This document shows positions 43,027 through 51,383 of a DNA stretch of 51,383 bases, one piece after another. The notes under the pieces are model-generated. The model had not been told where the DNA came from and ran no database searches. It saw only the letters and a list, made by a program, of their open reading frames with translations. Source of the stretch: Mesorhizobium ventifaucium (lineage in GTDB: Bacteria; Pseudomonadota; Alphaproteobacteria; Rhizobiales; Rhizobiaceae); assembly GCF_935822925.1 (NCBI RefSeq), contig NZ_CAKXZS010000034.1:74600-125982 (forward strand). The letters run 5' to 3'. The stretch's first letter is position 1. Every line of letters starts with the position of its first letter. A program made the translations under genes and the position numbers.

Positions 43027-43649
43027 GGCCGAACTGACTCCCAGTTGGCATGCACTTTGAACCCCTCGCCGGTCAGCAGCGCCACCGTCTCATAGAGCGG
43101 CAGGCCGACGACGTTGGTGTAGGAGCCGACAAGCTTGACCACGAATGCGCCGGCGAGACCCTGGACGGCGTAGCCACCGGCCTTGCCGCGCCATTCCCCC
43201 GAGGCGACATAGGCGTCGATCTCGGCGCGCGGCAGCCGCTTGAATCGCACCCTGGTTTCGACCAACCGCTGGCGCAGCTTGCCGGCCGGCGTGATCAGGC
43301 AGATGCCGGAATAGACCCGGTGCGAACGGCCGGACAGCAGTCCGAGGCAATTGACGACGTCGTCGAACGTTTCGGCCTTGGGCAGGATGCGCCGGCCGAC
43401 GGCGACCACCGTGTCGGCGGCCAGCACGAAGCTCGGCGCATAATCCTCTTCCGTCTGCAGCGACGCCAGCGCCTTTTCGGCCTTTTCCTTCGACAGGCGC
43501 TTGGCCAGCGAGCGCGGATGCTCGGCGCGCAGCGGCGTCTCGTCGACACCGGCCGGCAGCACGCGGTCCGGCTCGATGCCGGCCTGCTGCAACAGCTCGA
43601 TCCGACGCGGCGAACCCGAGGCAAGCACGAGCTTCGGCAAAATGCTCAT
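43023..43649 (-). CDS. maf: Maf-family nucleoside triphosphate pyrophosphatase
   Basis: A 208-residue cytoplasmic pyrophosphatase. The P-loop-like N terminus LVLASGSPRRIELLQQAG is the Maf signature. The catalytic Asp lies in LAADTVVAVG, and the substrate-recognition segments include LLSGRSHRVYSGICLI and GKAGGYAVQGLAGAFV. Maf proteins hydrolyse non-canonical or particular nucleotides (dTTP/UTP or methylated forms) and affect septation when overproduced. It sits between infA and yacG in a leftward operon. Confidence 0.95.
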   Translation of the reverse strand: MSILPKLVLASGSPRRIELLQQAGIEPDRVLPAGVDETPLRAEHPRSLAKRLSKEKAEKALASLQTEEDYAPSFVLAADTVVAVGRRILPKAETFDDVVNCLGLLSGRSHRVYSGICLITPAGKLRQRLVETRVRFKRLPRAEIDAYVASGEWRGKAGGYAVQGLAGAFVVKLVGSYTNVVGLPLYETVALLTGEGFKVHANWESVRP

Positions 43650-43674
43650 CGCGATCCCGGGAGCTCTGACGATC

Positions 43675-43893
43675 TTACTTGAAACGGTAGGTGATGCGGC
43701 CCTTGGTCAGGTCGTAAGGTGTCATCTCGACCAGGACCTTGTCGCCGGTCAGCACGCGGATGCGGTTCTTGCGCATGCGGCCGGCGGTGTGGGCGATGAT
43801 TTCGTGTTCGTTTTCGAGCTTCACCCTGAACATCGCGTTGGGCAGTAATTCCGTGACGATACCCGGAAACTCGAGGACTTCTTCCTTCGGCAT
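43675..43893 (-). CDS. infA: Translation initiation factor IF-1
   Basis: A 72-residue OB-fold protein, the exact family length. EEVLEFPGIVTELLPNAMFRVKLENEHEIIAHTAGRMRKNRIRVLTGDKVLVEMTPYDLTKGRITYR is unambiguous. IF-1 occupies the A site during initiation. It is followed 25 bases later by maf. The 180-base upstream gap contains a RIME-like palindrome pair. Confidence 0.98.
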   Translation of the reverse strand: MPKEEVLEFPGIVTELLPNAMFRVKLENEHEIIAHTAGRMRKNRIRVLTGDKVLVEMTPYDLTKGRITYRFK

Positions 43894-43926
43894 TCGATAC
43901 CTTTGCTTGGATGGATTCCCAGCGCC

Positions 43927-43979
43927 TAGAGCATGATGCCGAAAAGTGTGAAGCGGTTTTCGGACGACATCATGCTCTA
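43927..43979. repeat. RIME-like palindromic element
   Basis: TAGAGCATGATG (43927-43938) pairs with CATCATGCTCTA (43968-43979); the loop contains GCCGAAAA and TTTTCGG arms. This GAGCATGATG...CATCATGCTC layout is the widespread rhizobial intergenic mosaic element. Confidence 0.7.
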
Positions 43980-43990
43980 CTTCTTTGATT

Positions 43991-44039
43991 TAGAGTCGGA
44001 TGATTTCAGGTCGAACAGACCTGAAATCATCCGACTCTA
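43991..44039. repeat. 22-bp perfect inverted repeat next to the RIME-like element
   Basis: Bases 43991-44012 and 44018-44039 are perfect reverse complements separated by a five-base GAACA loop. Together with the preceding palindrome it makes a double-hairpin module before infA. No T-run follows, so it is not a standard terminator. Confidence 0.75.
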
Positions 44040-44094
44040 GCCGGAATTTGGGCGGAACCTATATGATAATCGTGCGCTTGTGAACATGCTTAAA

Positions 44095-44559
44095 TCAGCG
44101 CGGTTTTCCTGCTTCCGGCGCCAGAAAACGGCTGCCGATCCGCGCCTTCAGTCGTTCGCGCACCTCGCGATAGGCGGCCATGATCTGCTCACGCGTGCCG
44201 CCGACGCCAGTCGGGTCTGGCATCGGCCAATATTCGACGTCGACGGCAAGCGAGCGGGTAAGCTCGAGCGCGGTGTGATGGGCTTCCGGCGACAGCGTGA
44301 TGATCAGGTCGAAATAGTCGTCCTCGAGGTCGTCCAGCGTCCTCGGGCGCCGGTCGCCCAGCGAAAGCCCGTCCTCGGCCAGCACGGCGTCGACGAACGG
44401 GTCGCGTTCGCCGCCGCGCACCCCGGCCGACGCGACGAAACTGGTGGCCGGAAGCACTTGGCGCGCCAGCAGTTCGGCCATCGGCGAGCGCACCGCGTTC
44501 ATGCCGCAGACAAACAGGATCGAGCGGGGCAGGATCGAGCTGGGCAGAGCGGCTGACAG
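44095..44559 (-). CDS. Low-molecular-weight phosphatase-family protein with probable CTG start
   Basis: About 154 residues of the LMW protein-tyrosine-phosphatase/arsenate-reductase fold. The phosphate loop CxxxxxRS is present (VCGMNAVRSPMAE), with a later WPMPDPTG (general acid Asp). The first ATG in frame (44502) lies inside the loop, after the nucleophile Cys, so it cannot be the true start. Between an upstream stop and this ATG there is no ATG, GTG or TTG. The best alternative is CTG at 44559, one base after the UPF0262 stop and preceded by GAGG. A 15-bp tandem duplication (LPSSI LPRSI) sits between the start and the loop. It is probably translationally coupled to UPF0262. Confidence 0.75.
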   Translation of the reverse strand: MSAALPSSILPRSILFVCGMNAVRSPMAELLARQVLPATSFVASAGVRGGERDPFVDAVLAEDGLSLGDRRPRTLDDLEDDYFDLIITLSPEAHHTALELTRSLAVDVEYWPMPDPTGVGGTREQIMAAYREVRERLKARIGSRFLAPEAGKPR

Positions 44560-44560
44560 G

Positions 44561-45046
44561 TCAGCCTCGCCAGTGCAGCACGCAAACCAGCGTGAACAGC
44601 CGGCGCGCCGTGTCGAAATCGATGTCGATCTTCCCGGCCAGCCGGTCCATCAATGTCTGCGAGCCTTCATTGTGCAGACCGCGCCGGCCCATGTCGATCG
44701 CCTCGATCTGGCTGGGCGTCGAGGTGCGGATGGCGTCGTAATAGCTTTCGCAGATCATATAATAGTCCTTGACGATGCGCCTGAGCGGCGTCAGCGACAG
44801 GATGTGGGTGACAACCGCCGCGCCGTCCTCGCGGGCCACCGCGAAGACCAGGCGGGATTCGGCCAGCGACAGTTTTAGCCGGTAGGGCCCGGCGCCGTCG
44901 TCATTGACCGGCTGGAAGCTGTTTTCCTCGATCAGGTCGAAGATCGCCACCGCCCGCTCATGCTCGACGTCGGGCGTCGAACGGCCGATCGATTCGTCGA
45001 GTTCGACATCGATCAGCCTGGCACGGGTTCGATCGTAGTCCGCCAT
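44561..45046 (-). CDS. UPF0262 family protein
   Basis: A 161-residue protein of unknown function confined mainly to Alphaproteobacteria. Conserved blocks include LIDVELDESIGRSTPDVEHERAVAIFDLIEENSFQPV, GPYRLKLSLAESRLVF and PLRRIVKDYYMICESYYDAIRTSTPSQIEAIDMGRRGLHNEGS. It lies 5 bases after hisD and one base before the phosphatase-like gene, so the three are in one operon. Confidence 0.92.
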   Translation of the reverse strand: MADYDRTRARLIDVELDESIGRSTPDVEHERAVAIFDLIEENSFQPVNDDGAGPYRLKLSLAESRLVFAVAREDGAAVVTHILSLTPLRRIVKDYYMICESYYDAIRTSTPSQIEAIDMGRRGLHNEGSQTLMDRLAGKIDIDFDTARRLFTLVCVLHWRG

Positions 45047-45051
45047 GTCAG

Positions 45052-46344
45052 CTACATATTCAGCCGGATGGCGACGGAGCGTCCATGCGCGTCGAGGCCT
45101 TCCGCTGTGGCCAGCGCGATGGCCGCCGGCGCTAGCGCCCGCAGCTGCTCAGGCCCGAGCTTCAGGATCGAGGTGCGCTTGACGAAATCGAGCACTGAAA
45201 GCCCGGACGAGAAGCGCGCCGAGCGCGCCGTCGGCAGCACGTGGTTAGAGCCGCCGACATAGTCGCCGATGGCTTCCGGCGTGTGGCGGCCGAGAAACAC
45301 AGCGCCGGCATTGCGCATCCGCGCCAGGAAGGCTTCCGGCTCGTCGATGGCAAGCTCGACATGTTCGGCCGCGATGCGGTCGACCAGCGGCAGTGCTGCC
45401 TCGATTCGGGGGACGTGGATGACGGCGCCGAAATCGCGCCAGCTCGCCGCCGCCGTCCCGGTGCGCGACAGGTTTTGCAACTGGCGTTCGACCGCCTGTT
45501 CGACTGCGGCGCCGAAGGCGGGATCGTCGGTGATCAGGATCGACTGCGCCGACACATCATGCTCGGCCTGGGCAAGCAGGTCGGCGGCGATCCAGTCCGG
45601 ATCGTTGCTGCCGTCGGCCACGACAAGCACTTCCGAAGGCCCGGCGATCATGTCGATGCCGACCGTGCCGAACACCTGGCGCTTGGCCGCCGCGACATAG
45701 GCATTGCCGGGGCCGACGATCTTGGCGACCGGCTTTATCGTCTCGGTGCCATAGGCAAGCGCTGCGATCGCCTGCGCGCCGCCGACGCGGTAGATCTCGG
45801 ATATGCCGGTCAGGTCCGCCGCCACCAGCACCAGCGGATTGACGATGCCGCCAGGCGCCGGCACCGCCATGACGACGCGCTCGACGCCGGCGACCTTGGC
45901 CGGCACGGCGCCCATCAGCACCGAGCTTGGATAGCTCGCCGTGCCGCCCGGCACGTAGAGCCCGACCGCCTCGATTGCCGTCCAGCGCGAGCCGAGCTCG
46001 ACGCCGGCAGCGTCGGTATAGCGGTCGTCATTGGGCCGCTGCCGCTCGTGATGCGAACGGATCCGGTCACGGGCGAATTTGAGCGCGTCGATCGTCTGCG
46101 GGTCGGCCGCATCGTAGGCCTTGGCGATGTCGTCTTTCGACACGGCCATGCCGAGGCCTTTCAGGTCGGCCTGTTCGAATCTCTGCGTGTAGTCGATGAG
46201 CGCCGCGTCGCCCTCGGCGCGCACCCGCGCGATGATCGCGCGCACCACGGCGTCGACGTCCTCCGAGACCTCGCGCTTGGTCAAAAGGAACGCGGCAAAA
46301 CGCTGCTCGAAATCGGCATCGGACAGACGAAGCGTGATGGCCAT
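45052..46344 (-). CDS. hisD: Histidinol dehydrogenase
   Basis: A 430-residue zinc enzyme performing the last two steps of histidine synthesis (L-histidinol to L-histidine with NAD). Diagnostic blocks are GLYVPGGTASYPSSVLMGAVPAKVAGV, KIVGPGNAYVAAAKRQVFGTVGIDMIAGPSEVLV and the zinc/catalytic segment SNHVLPTARSARFSSGL; the EQ/H zinc residues are in LLAQAEHD. Length is normal. It is downstream of the DUF2948 gene and starts the hisD - UPF0262 - phosphatase set. Confidence 0.97.
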   Translation of the reverse strand: MAITLRLSDADFEQRFAAFLLTKREVSEDVDAVVRAIIARVRAEGDAALIDYTQRFEQADLKGLGMAVSKDDIAKAYDAADPQTIDALKFARDRIRSHHERQRPNDDRYTDAAGVELGSRWTAIEAVGLYVPGGTASYPSSVLMGAVPAKVAGVERVVMAVPAPGGIVNPLVLVAADLTGISEIYRVGGAQAIAALAYGTETIKPVAKIVGPGNAYVAAAKRQVFGTVGIDMIAGPSEVLVVADGSNDPDWIAADLLAQAEHDVSAQSILITDDPAFGAAVEQAVERQLQNLSRTGTAAASWRDFGAVIHVPRIEAALPLVDRIAAEHVELAIDEPEAFLARMRNAGAVFLGRHTPEAIGDYVGGSNHVLPTARSARFSSGLSVLDFVKRTSILKLGPEQLRALAPAAIALATAEGLDAHGRSVAIRLNM

Positions 46345-46353
46345 CTTGTGTGC

Positions 46354-46788
46354 TCAGGCTCGGTGGAAGGGGCGCGACGTCGCTTCCCAGGCGCCGCCAA
46401 TGTCAGCCAGCCGCGCCTCGATGCACTCGACATCGAGCATGATCGCGCCGCCGCCTGAAAAGATCAGCTCGATGATGCCGGCCGGCTTGTCGAGGGCGAC
46501 GAAGCTGATCGCCAGCAGCGACAGCACCTCGTCGGGCTCGTCGCGGGCAATGCCGCTGGTCTTGGCGCCCAGCACCCGGTCGAAATGCAGCACGCTTTGC
46601 CGCCGCTCATTGTGCTGGCGGAATAAACCGGATTTCGCTTCCCAGACGAAGCGGTTCATCGTCATCACAAAACGCTTGACCGCCGGCATGTATTCGAGGT
46701 CGCCGACCTTCAGCACGGCGTCCTGGACATGGGCCGAGACAATGCTCAGATCCTGATCGTCGAGCGCGACAAGCTTGAGAAGGTTCAT
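46354..46788 (-). CDS. DUF2948 family protein
   Basis: A 144-residue alphaproteobacterial protein of unknown function. LLKLVALDDQDLSIVSAHVQDAVLKVGDLEYMPAVKRFVMTMNRFVWE and the C-terminal IELIFSGGGAIMLDVECIEARLADIGGAWEATSRP are the family hallmarks. It ends 9 bases before hisD and is probably the first gene of that operon. The start at 46788 is set by homology; the upstream frame extension is unsupported. Confidence 0.9.
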   Translation of the reverse strand: MNLLKLVALDDQDLSIVSAHVQDAVLKVGDLEYMPAVKRFVMTMNRFVWEAKSGLFRQHNERRQSVLHFDRVLGAKTSGIARDEPDEVLSLLAISFVALDKPAGIIELIFSGGGAIMLDVECIEARLADIGGAWEATSRPFHRA

Positions 46789-46906
46789 GCGGAGTTCGCA
46801 CCTGCGAAGGTTTACAATCGAGTTTCTGTTAGGCGGTCTTGGCGATCCGTGCAACCGCGCCACGGATTCCGACCAGGCATCGCATTTGGATTCTTGCAAA
46901 AGTGGA

Positions 46907-47046
46907 CCCCCACCCTAACCCTCCCCACAAGGGGGAGGGAACGCTGCCGCGCAACTTTAATTTCCACTTGGCGCCGAAAGGCAATCTGCCGAGGTCGGCG
47001 CCAACGGAAGTCTCCCTCCCCTTGTGGGGAGGGTTAGGGGTGGGGG
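46907..47046. mobile_element. MITE-like palindromic intergenic element, 140 bp
   Basis: The left end (46907-46940, beginning CCCCCACCCTAACCC) and the right end (47013-47046, ending AGGGTTAGGGGTGGGGG) are 34-base inverted repeats differing only by single-base indels. The centre contains a smaller inverted pair (GGCGCCGAAAG and GTCGGCGCC). No coding capacity. I recall this CCCTCCCC-type palindrome as a common intergenic repeat in Rhizobiales. Confidence 0.7.
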
Positions 47047-47154
47047 TACATCGTAGAGCGAAAGCCTCGGCTTTCCACCGGCAATAGCCCTGGTCCAGAC
47101 GGAGAGAAGATGCCGAACATGCAAGAGGCAGCGCCCACCTCAGGCCCGCTACCT

Positions 47155-48447
<1,293 letters not shown>

Positions 48448-48576
48448 TTGAAGAACGTCCCCTCGGCCGAAAGGCCGGTTTTCCATCGGTTGAGTCTGTT
48501 GTGGCCGGTCTAGACCATTGGCCGGCTTGGTTCAAGAAACAGGAATCCTGCGCCCTGGCCAGCCTGTTGATATCGG

Positions 48577-48765
48577 TCAATCCTTTTGCGTTTCCCCCAA
48601 AACGCCGAGTCCGTCCGTCCGCGTGTCAGCGTCGCCGGTGCGCCGCGAGCGCGACTGCGCCTTGCGCTTCTGCAGGTTGGCGCGCAATTGCTCGGCAAGC
48701 CGGCTCTTGCGGTCGGCCTTTTTCGGTGGGCTGTCCTTGTCGTGTGGAGTTGTCTTGTCGTCCAT
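48577..48765 (-). CDS. Small charged conserved protein upstream of murA
   Basis: A 62-residue hydrophilic protein rich in Lys, Arg, Asp and Gln (KKADRKSRLAEQLRANLQKRKAQSRSRR). I recall short proteins of this type next to murA in other Rhizobiales, which supports it as a gene. No domain or function is recognised. The start at 48765 begins the conserved segment. Confidence 0.65.
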   Translation of the reverse strand: MDDKTTPHDKDSPPKKADRKSRLAEQLRANLQKRKAQSRSRRTGDADTRTDGLGVLGETQKD

Positions 48766-48958
48766 GGTTCGGTCCCGGCTGACGATTAGAGCGACGTGCG
48801 TCCGAAAATCGAATCCGAATTTCGGGCCGATGCGCCAGCCCGCCATTCAGGGATAGCCAACATTGTGGCGCTGCCATGTCCGCAAAAGCCGTCGGAGCGG
48901 GCTTTCACAGATGGCTTGCGCTTGCCGGTTCGATATGGCAGAAGCCCCGCCATCAGCG

Positions 48959-49033
<75 letters not shown>

Positions 49034-49114
49034 TTCATTTTCGAAGCAGCATCAAAAGCATAGAGTTTTCCGTGGCTTCCGCCCATGCGGACTGTTATGG
49101 GAAAGTGCTCTGAT

Positions 49115-50854
49115 ATGGCCGGGAAGCGATGGCGAATGCGAGGTCTGTCCAAACGCAAAGGCTCTGAAGTATGGCAGGGCAAGTTCCGGGTCCCTCAAAG
49201 GCTGTGGGATCGGCGTGACGATTTGAGGTCTCTGGGCGTCTCCGACCTGGGGAAAACTCAAGAGTTTACTCAGTCCCTCGGGGAATATGATCGGGATCGG
49301 GCTGGCGAAGTCTACCGCAAGCGCCTCGCTGTGTGGGACCTCAAGCTCGGGGCGTGGGCGGCGCTCCTGGAGCACGGTCCTCGGGGTCTGACCCAGAAGC
49401 AACGCTTCGCACTCGCGGGGGAATACGCCAAGGCCTTCCTGGCGGCGCATGAGGAAGAGCCGTTCTACGCTCCCCCAAGTCTCCCCGCCCCTGAGGCCCG
49501 TGCGGACGATGGTGGGGTGCTGGCCAGGGCGGTGGCCTCAATGGCTCCCGGCGACCGTGCCGAACTTCGAGGTGCTCTTCTCGCCTACTTCAGGGCCGGG
49601 GACCATGAACGGGTCCGGTTGGCCCTCTCCCTATTCATCAAGTTCCCAGCACTCCAGGAGAGCCTGGGGCCAGACTTTGTGGCTGCTCTGGAAGGAATGC
49701 ATGGGGCTGAGGCTGATGCGGCCCTCGCGGCTCGTGGGCTCCTGGTCACGGAGGAGGCGCGGCGTCTCCTGACCTTCGACATGGCGGACATGATGGGGGC
49801 TGCTCGACGGGGCCTAGTGGCGCGGAGCGGGGGCGACTACAGGCCGGTTCCTGAGCTTGAAGGTGCTCCCGGCTTCGTCTTGGAGTCCACACCTGTAGCA
49901 GCCGCGCCAGGCCCCGTGGTCACATTCGCCGCTATCATCGATGCTCAAGCCACCAAGCGCGGTGCGGGGCAAGGCTCCAAGTCGATGCCGGACAAGTCGG
50001 TGAAGAAGTACAAGCGGATTGCCGATGCCTTCGCTCGACACCGGGGCTCATCCAATGCAGCAACCGTGACAGTGCTGGAGGTCGAGGCTTGGCTGGACTC
50101 AATGCAGGCGGAGGCGGAGGTCTCTAACCGCACCATCGCGGACAGGCTCGTCAACCTCGGGACCATCATCAACTGGGGCAAGCGACTGCGGGAATACCGG
50201 GAGGCCATGGCGGCGGCGGAGACGATCTCGGGCAAGGTCGAGTTGCCAAGCTATATGGAGAAGCCCGGTGGTGAGACCGCATACAGGCTCGAAGAGGCCC
50301 GCACGGTTCTCAAGGCAGCACGGAGCGAGACCGACCCAAGCAAGCGATGGTTGCCCTGGCTGTGCCTCTATGCGGGCCTGCGGATAAGCGAAGCGAACAC
50401 GCTGAGGAAGGCTGACTTCTTTGAGGCGGAGGGATCGTGGTTCCTCAAGGTGACAAGCGCCGGTAAGCGCTCCCTCAAGACGGCTAGCAGTGAACGGCGC
50501 ATTCCTGTCCACCCTGCCCTGGAGGCTGAGGGTTTCCTTGAGTGGGTGAGGGCGGCTCCTTCTGGTCAGCTATTCAGGGACGGCGCTACGTCGCTCATCG
50601 GGCGGTGGGTGAAGGGCAAGGTGGTTGGCCTGGTACGGCTTGGGGTCGCCCCTAATCACGGGCTGCGCCACCTCTTCGTTGACCTTTGCCGCCGCTACGG
50701 AGTGGAGGACAGTGCTCGGGAGTATATGGCGGGGCACTCGTCCCCATCGGTTCACACCAAGTACGGCTCCTCGGACGCCATGTTGCCAGGCCTTGCTGCG
50801 GAGATGCTCAAGGTTGTGCCTGTGCTTCCGACGCCTACCAACAGTGCCAGATAA
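49115..50854 (+). CDS. Large tyrosine-recombinase integrase, tRNA-Thr-linked
   Basis: An integrase of about 579 residues. The catalytic domain is at the C terminus: first Arg in LYAGLRISEANTLRKADFF, HGLRHLFVD (HxxR), MAGHSSPSV (second His) and the nucleophile Tyr in HTKYGSS. The N-terminal third (about residues 1-280) is a long extension of low recognisability, starting GKRWRMRGLSKRKGSEVWQGKFRVPQRLW. The core-binding domain follows (SVKKYKRIADAFARHRGSS...). It differs in length and sequence from the two integrases near tRNA-Ile and tRNA-Phe. An ATG at 49085 is an alternative start. It points away from the tRNA into an element that continues past the window. Confidence 0.88.
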   Translation: MAGKRWRMRGLSKRKGSEVWQGKFRVPQRLWDRRDDLRSLGVSDLGKTQEFTQSLGEYDRDRAGEVYRKRLAVWDLKLGAWAALLEHGPRGLTQKQRFALAGEYAKAFLAAHEEEPFYAPPSLPAPEARADDGGVLARAVASMAPGDRAELRGALLAYFRAGDHERVRLALSLFIKFPALQESLGPDFVAALEGMHGAEADAALAARGLLVTEEARRLLTFDMADMMGAARRGLVARSGGDYRPVPELEGAPGFVLESTPVAAAPGPVVTFAAIIDAQATKRGAGQGSKSMPDKSVKKYKRIADAFARHRGSSNAATVTVLEVEAWLDSMQAEAEVSNRTIADRLVNLGTIINWGKRLREYREAMAAAETISGKVELPSYMEKPGGETAYRLEEARTVLKAARSETDPSKRWLPWLCLYAGLRISEANTLRKADFFEAEGSWFLKVTSAGKRSLKTASSERRIPVHPALEAEGFLEWVRAAPSGQLFRDGATSLIGRWVKGKVVGLVRLGVAPNHGLRHLFVDLCRRYGVEDSAREYMAGHSSPSVHTKYGSSDAMLPGLAAEMLKVVPVLPTPTNSAR

Positions 50855-50866
50855 GGGGGACTACGC

Positions 50867-51130
50867 ATGGAAAAGTTTCTGGTACCGGGAGCCATCATTG
50901 TCGCGGCCATCATCGGCGCGGCTACGTTTCGCTATGATGTCCTAGTAGGCGGTGCGAGTAGTCAATTTGTCCTGATACGGGACCGCTGGACGGGCGAGGT
51001 CAAATACTGTGGGGGTTCGAGTGGGACGTCTATGTGCTTTGCATATCTGTCACGTGGCATGGCCCCAATTAGGAAGGCTGAGAACGGGGATAGGCAAACA
51101 GCATTCCATGGCGGGATGGCGGGCCACTGA
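50867..51130 (+). CDS. Small single-pass membrane protein after the integrase
   Basis: An 87-residue protein starting MEKFLVPGAIIVAAIIGAATF, an N-terminal transmembrane segment or uncleaved signal. A short soluble part follows, with two cysteines (YCGGSSGTSMCFAYL). I recognise no family. A GGGGG-type Shine-Dalgarno precedes the ATG, and it starts 12 bases after the integrase stop, so the two are probably cotranscribed. Confidence 0.6.
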   Translation: MEKFLVPGAIIVAAIIGAATFRYDVLVGGASSQFVLIRDRWTGEVKYCGGSSGTSMCFAYLSRGMAPIRKAENGDRQTAFHGGMAGH

Positions 51131-51321
51131 GGGTCTTGCCCTAGGCGGTGGGATTGGCCCTCCCGTCAGCCCCTAGCCCGCTGTCGGGGTCTTCCCTGAG
51201 TCACTGAGCGGCCATCATCCCGGAATCGTACCCGGGGTCGATCACCTGAGCGCTCCAATTTACGTGGCAGCGGGCGGACTTCCCCCCCTGGGGGGGTACG
51301 GTGGTCACGATGGGGAGACAA
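51131..51321. other. Intergenic stretch before the tandem repeats
   Basis: No gene or motif is identified. It includes a G7 run within CCCCCCTGGGGGGG at about 51283-51296, which could form a small hairpin. Confidence 0.4.
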
Positions 51322-51383
51322 GCGGCCGCCACCTCCAGGCTCGGCCCTTGCGGCCGCCACCTCCAGGCTCGGCCCTTGCGGCC
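51322..51383. repeat. 28-bp tandem direct repeat running off the window edge
   Basis: Two identical 28-bp units (51322-51349 and 51350-51377) and the first six bases of a third are present. Each unit begins with GCGGCCGC and ends with GGCCCTT. The window ends inside the array, so its size is unknown. No spacer separates the units, so it is not a CRISPR array. Confidence 0.85.

Noticed and set aside
45241..46458. A 405-codon open frame antisense to hisD
   Set aside because: It lies opposite an intact, highly conserved gene and encodes an Arg/His/Asp-rich sequence without known motifs.
51322..51383. CRISPR array
   Set aside because: Units are directly contiguous with no spacers, and no cas genes are present.

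Overview
The window looks like a piece of a Mesorhizobium-type chromosome (Alphaproteobacteria, Rhizobiales). The evidence is its high GC content and several conserved blocks: carA / yqeY / dnaG / rpoD, and murA / small protein / DUF2948 / hisD / UPF0262 / LMW-phosphatase-like / infA / maf / yacG / tRNA-Phe. RIME-like intergenic palindromes and a tRNA-Phe gene carrying a P4-type integrase fit the same group. The genus is an inference; the class and order are well supported.

Region 1 (1-8.6 kb) is accessory chromosomal background. It holds an exported SH3b protein, a frameshifted metallophosphoesterase, an ArsR regulator divergent from an MFS pump with a palindrome between them, a RibD-type reductase, a Pcm-like methyltransferase, an mntR remnant, a YpfJ-type zinc peptidase and a TetA-like MFS pump with an N-terminal frameshift.

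Region 2 (8.6-21.3 kb) is core: carA, yqeY, dnaG and rpoD. They are interrupted by an arginase-superfamily protein flanked by two DUF1801 proteins, an MFS pump, a Na/Pi transporter with a PhoU-like tail, and an RcnB-like exported protein.

Region 3 (21.4-35.3 kb) holds small regulatory and stress modules: GYD protein, DCC-family protein, autoregulated PadR, HlyU, an azoR/LysR pair, and a TetR/VOC pair with twin 17-bp operators. These are followed by an active HtrA-type protease beside a protease-dead HtrA paralogue and a LuxR-type regulator, then VapBC, an SDR dehydrogenase, a repeat-rich OmpA-family protein with a hairpin-dense 3' region, YcgN and a SIMPL protein.

Region 4 (35.5-42.6 kb) is an integration zone between tRNA-Ile(CAT) and tRNA-Phe, with a different tyrosine integrase at each end. 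Between them lie two small HTH genes, two converging truncated copies of an IS-associated recombinase, a small Tat-signal protein carrying a lasso-peptide-leader-like motif, a truncated cytochrome P450 resembling CYP112 of the rhizobial gibberellin operon, and a broken gabD. I read this as the scar of one or more integrative islands, plausibly symbiosis-island material.

Region 5 (42.7-49.0 kb) is core again (yacG, maf, infA, LMW phosphatase, UPF0262, hisD, DUF2948, murA), with a RIME-like element and a MITE-like palindromic element between genes. Region 6 (49.0 kb to the end) is a third integration site: tRNA-Thr followed by a large third-family integrase, a small membrane protein and 28-bp tandem repeats running off the edge. 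The most unusual items are the Tat/RiPP-leader chimera, the three tRNA-linked integrases in about 15 kb, the HtrA/pseudo-HtrA/LuxR set, and the LMW phosphatase whose only plausible start is CTG.
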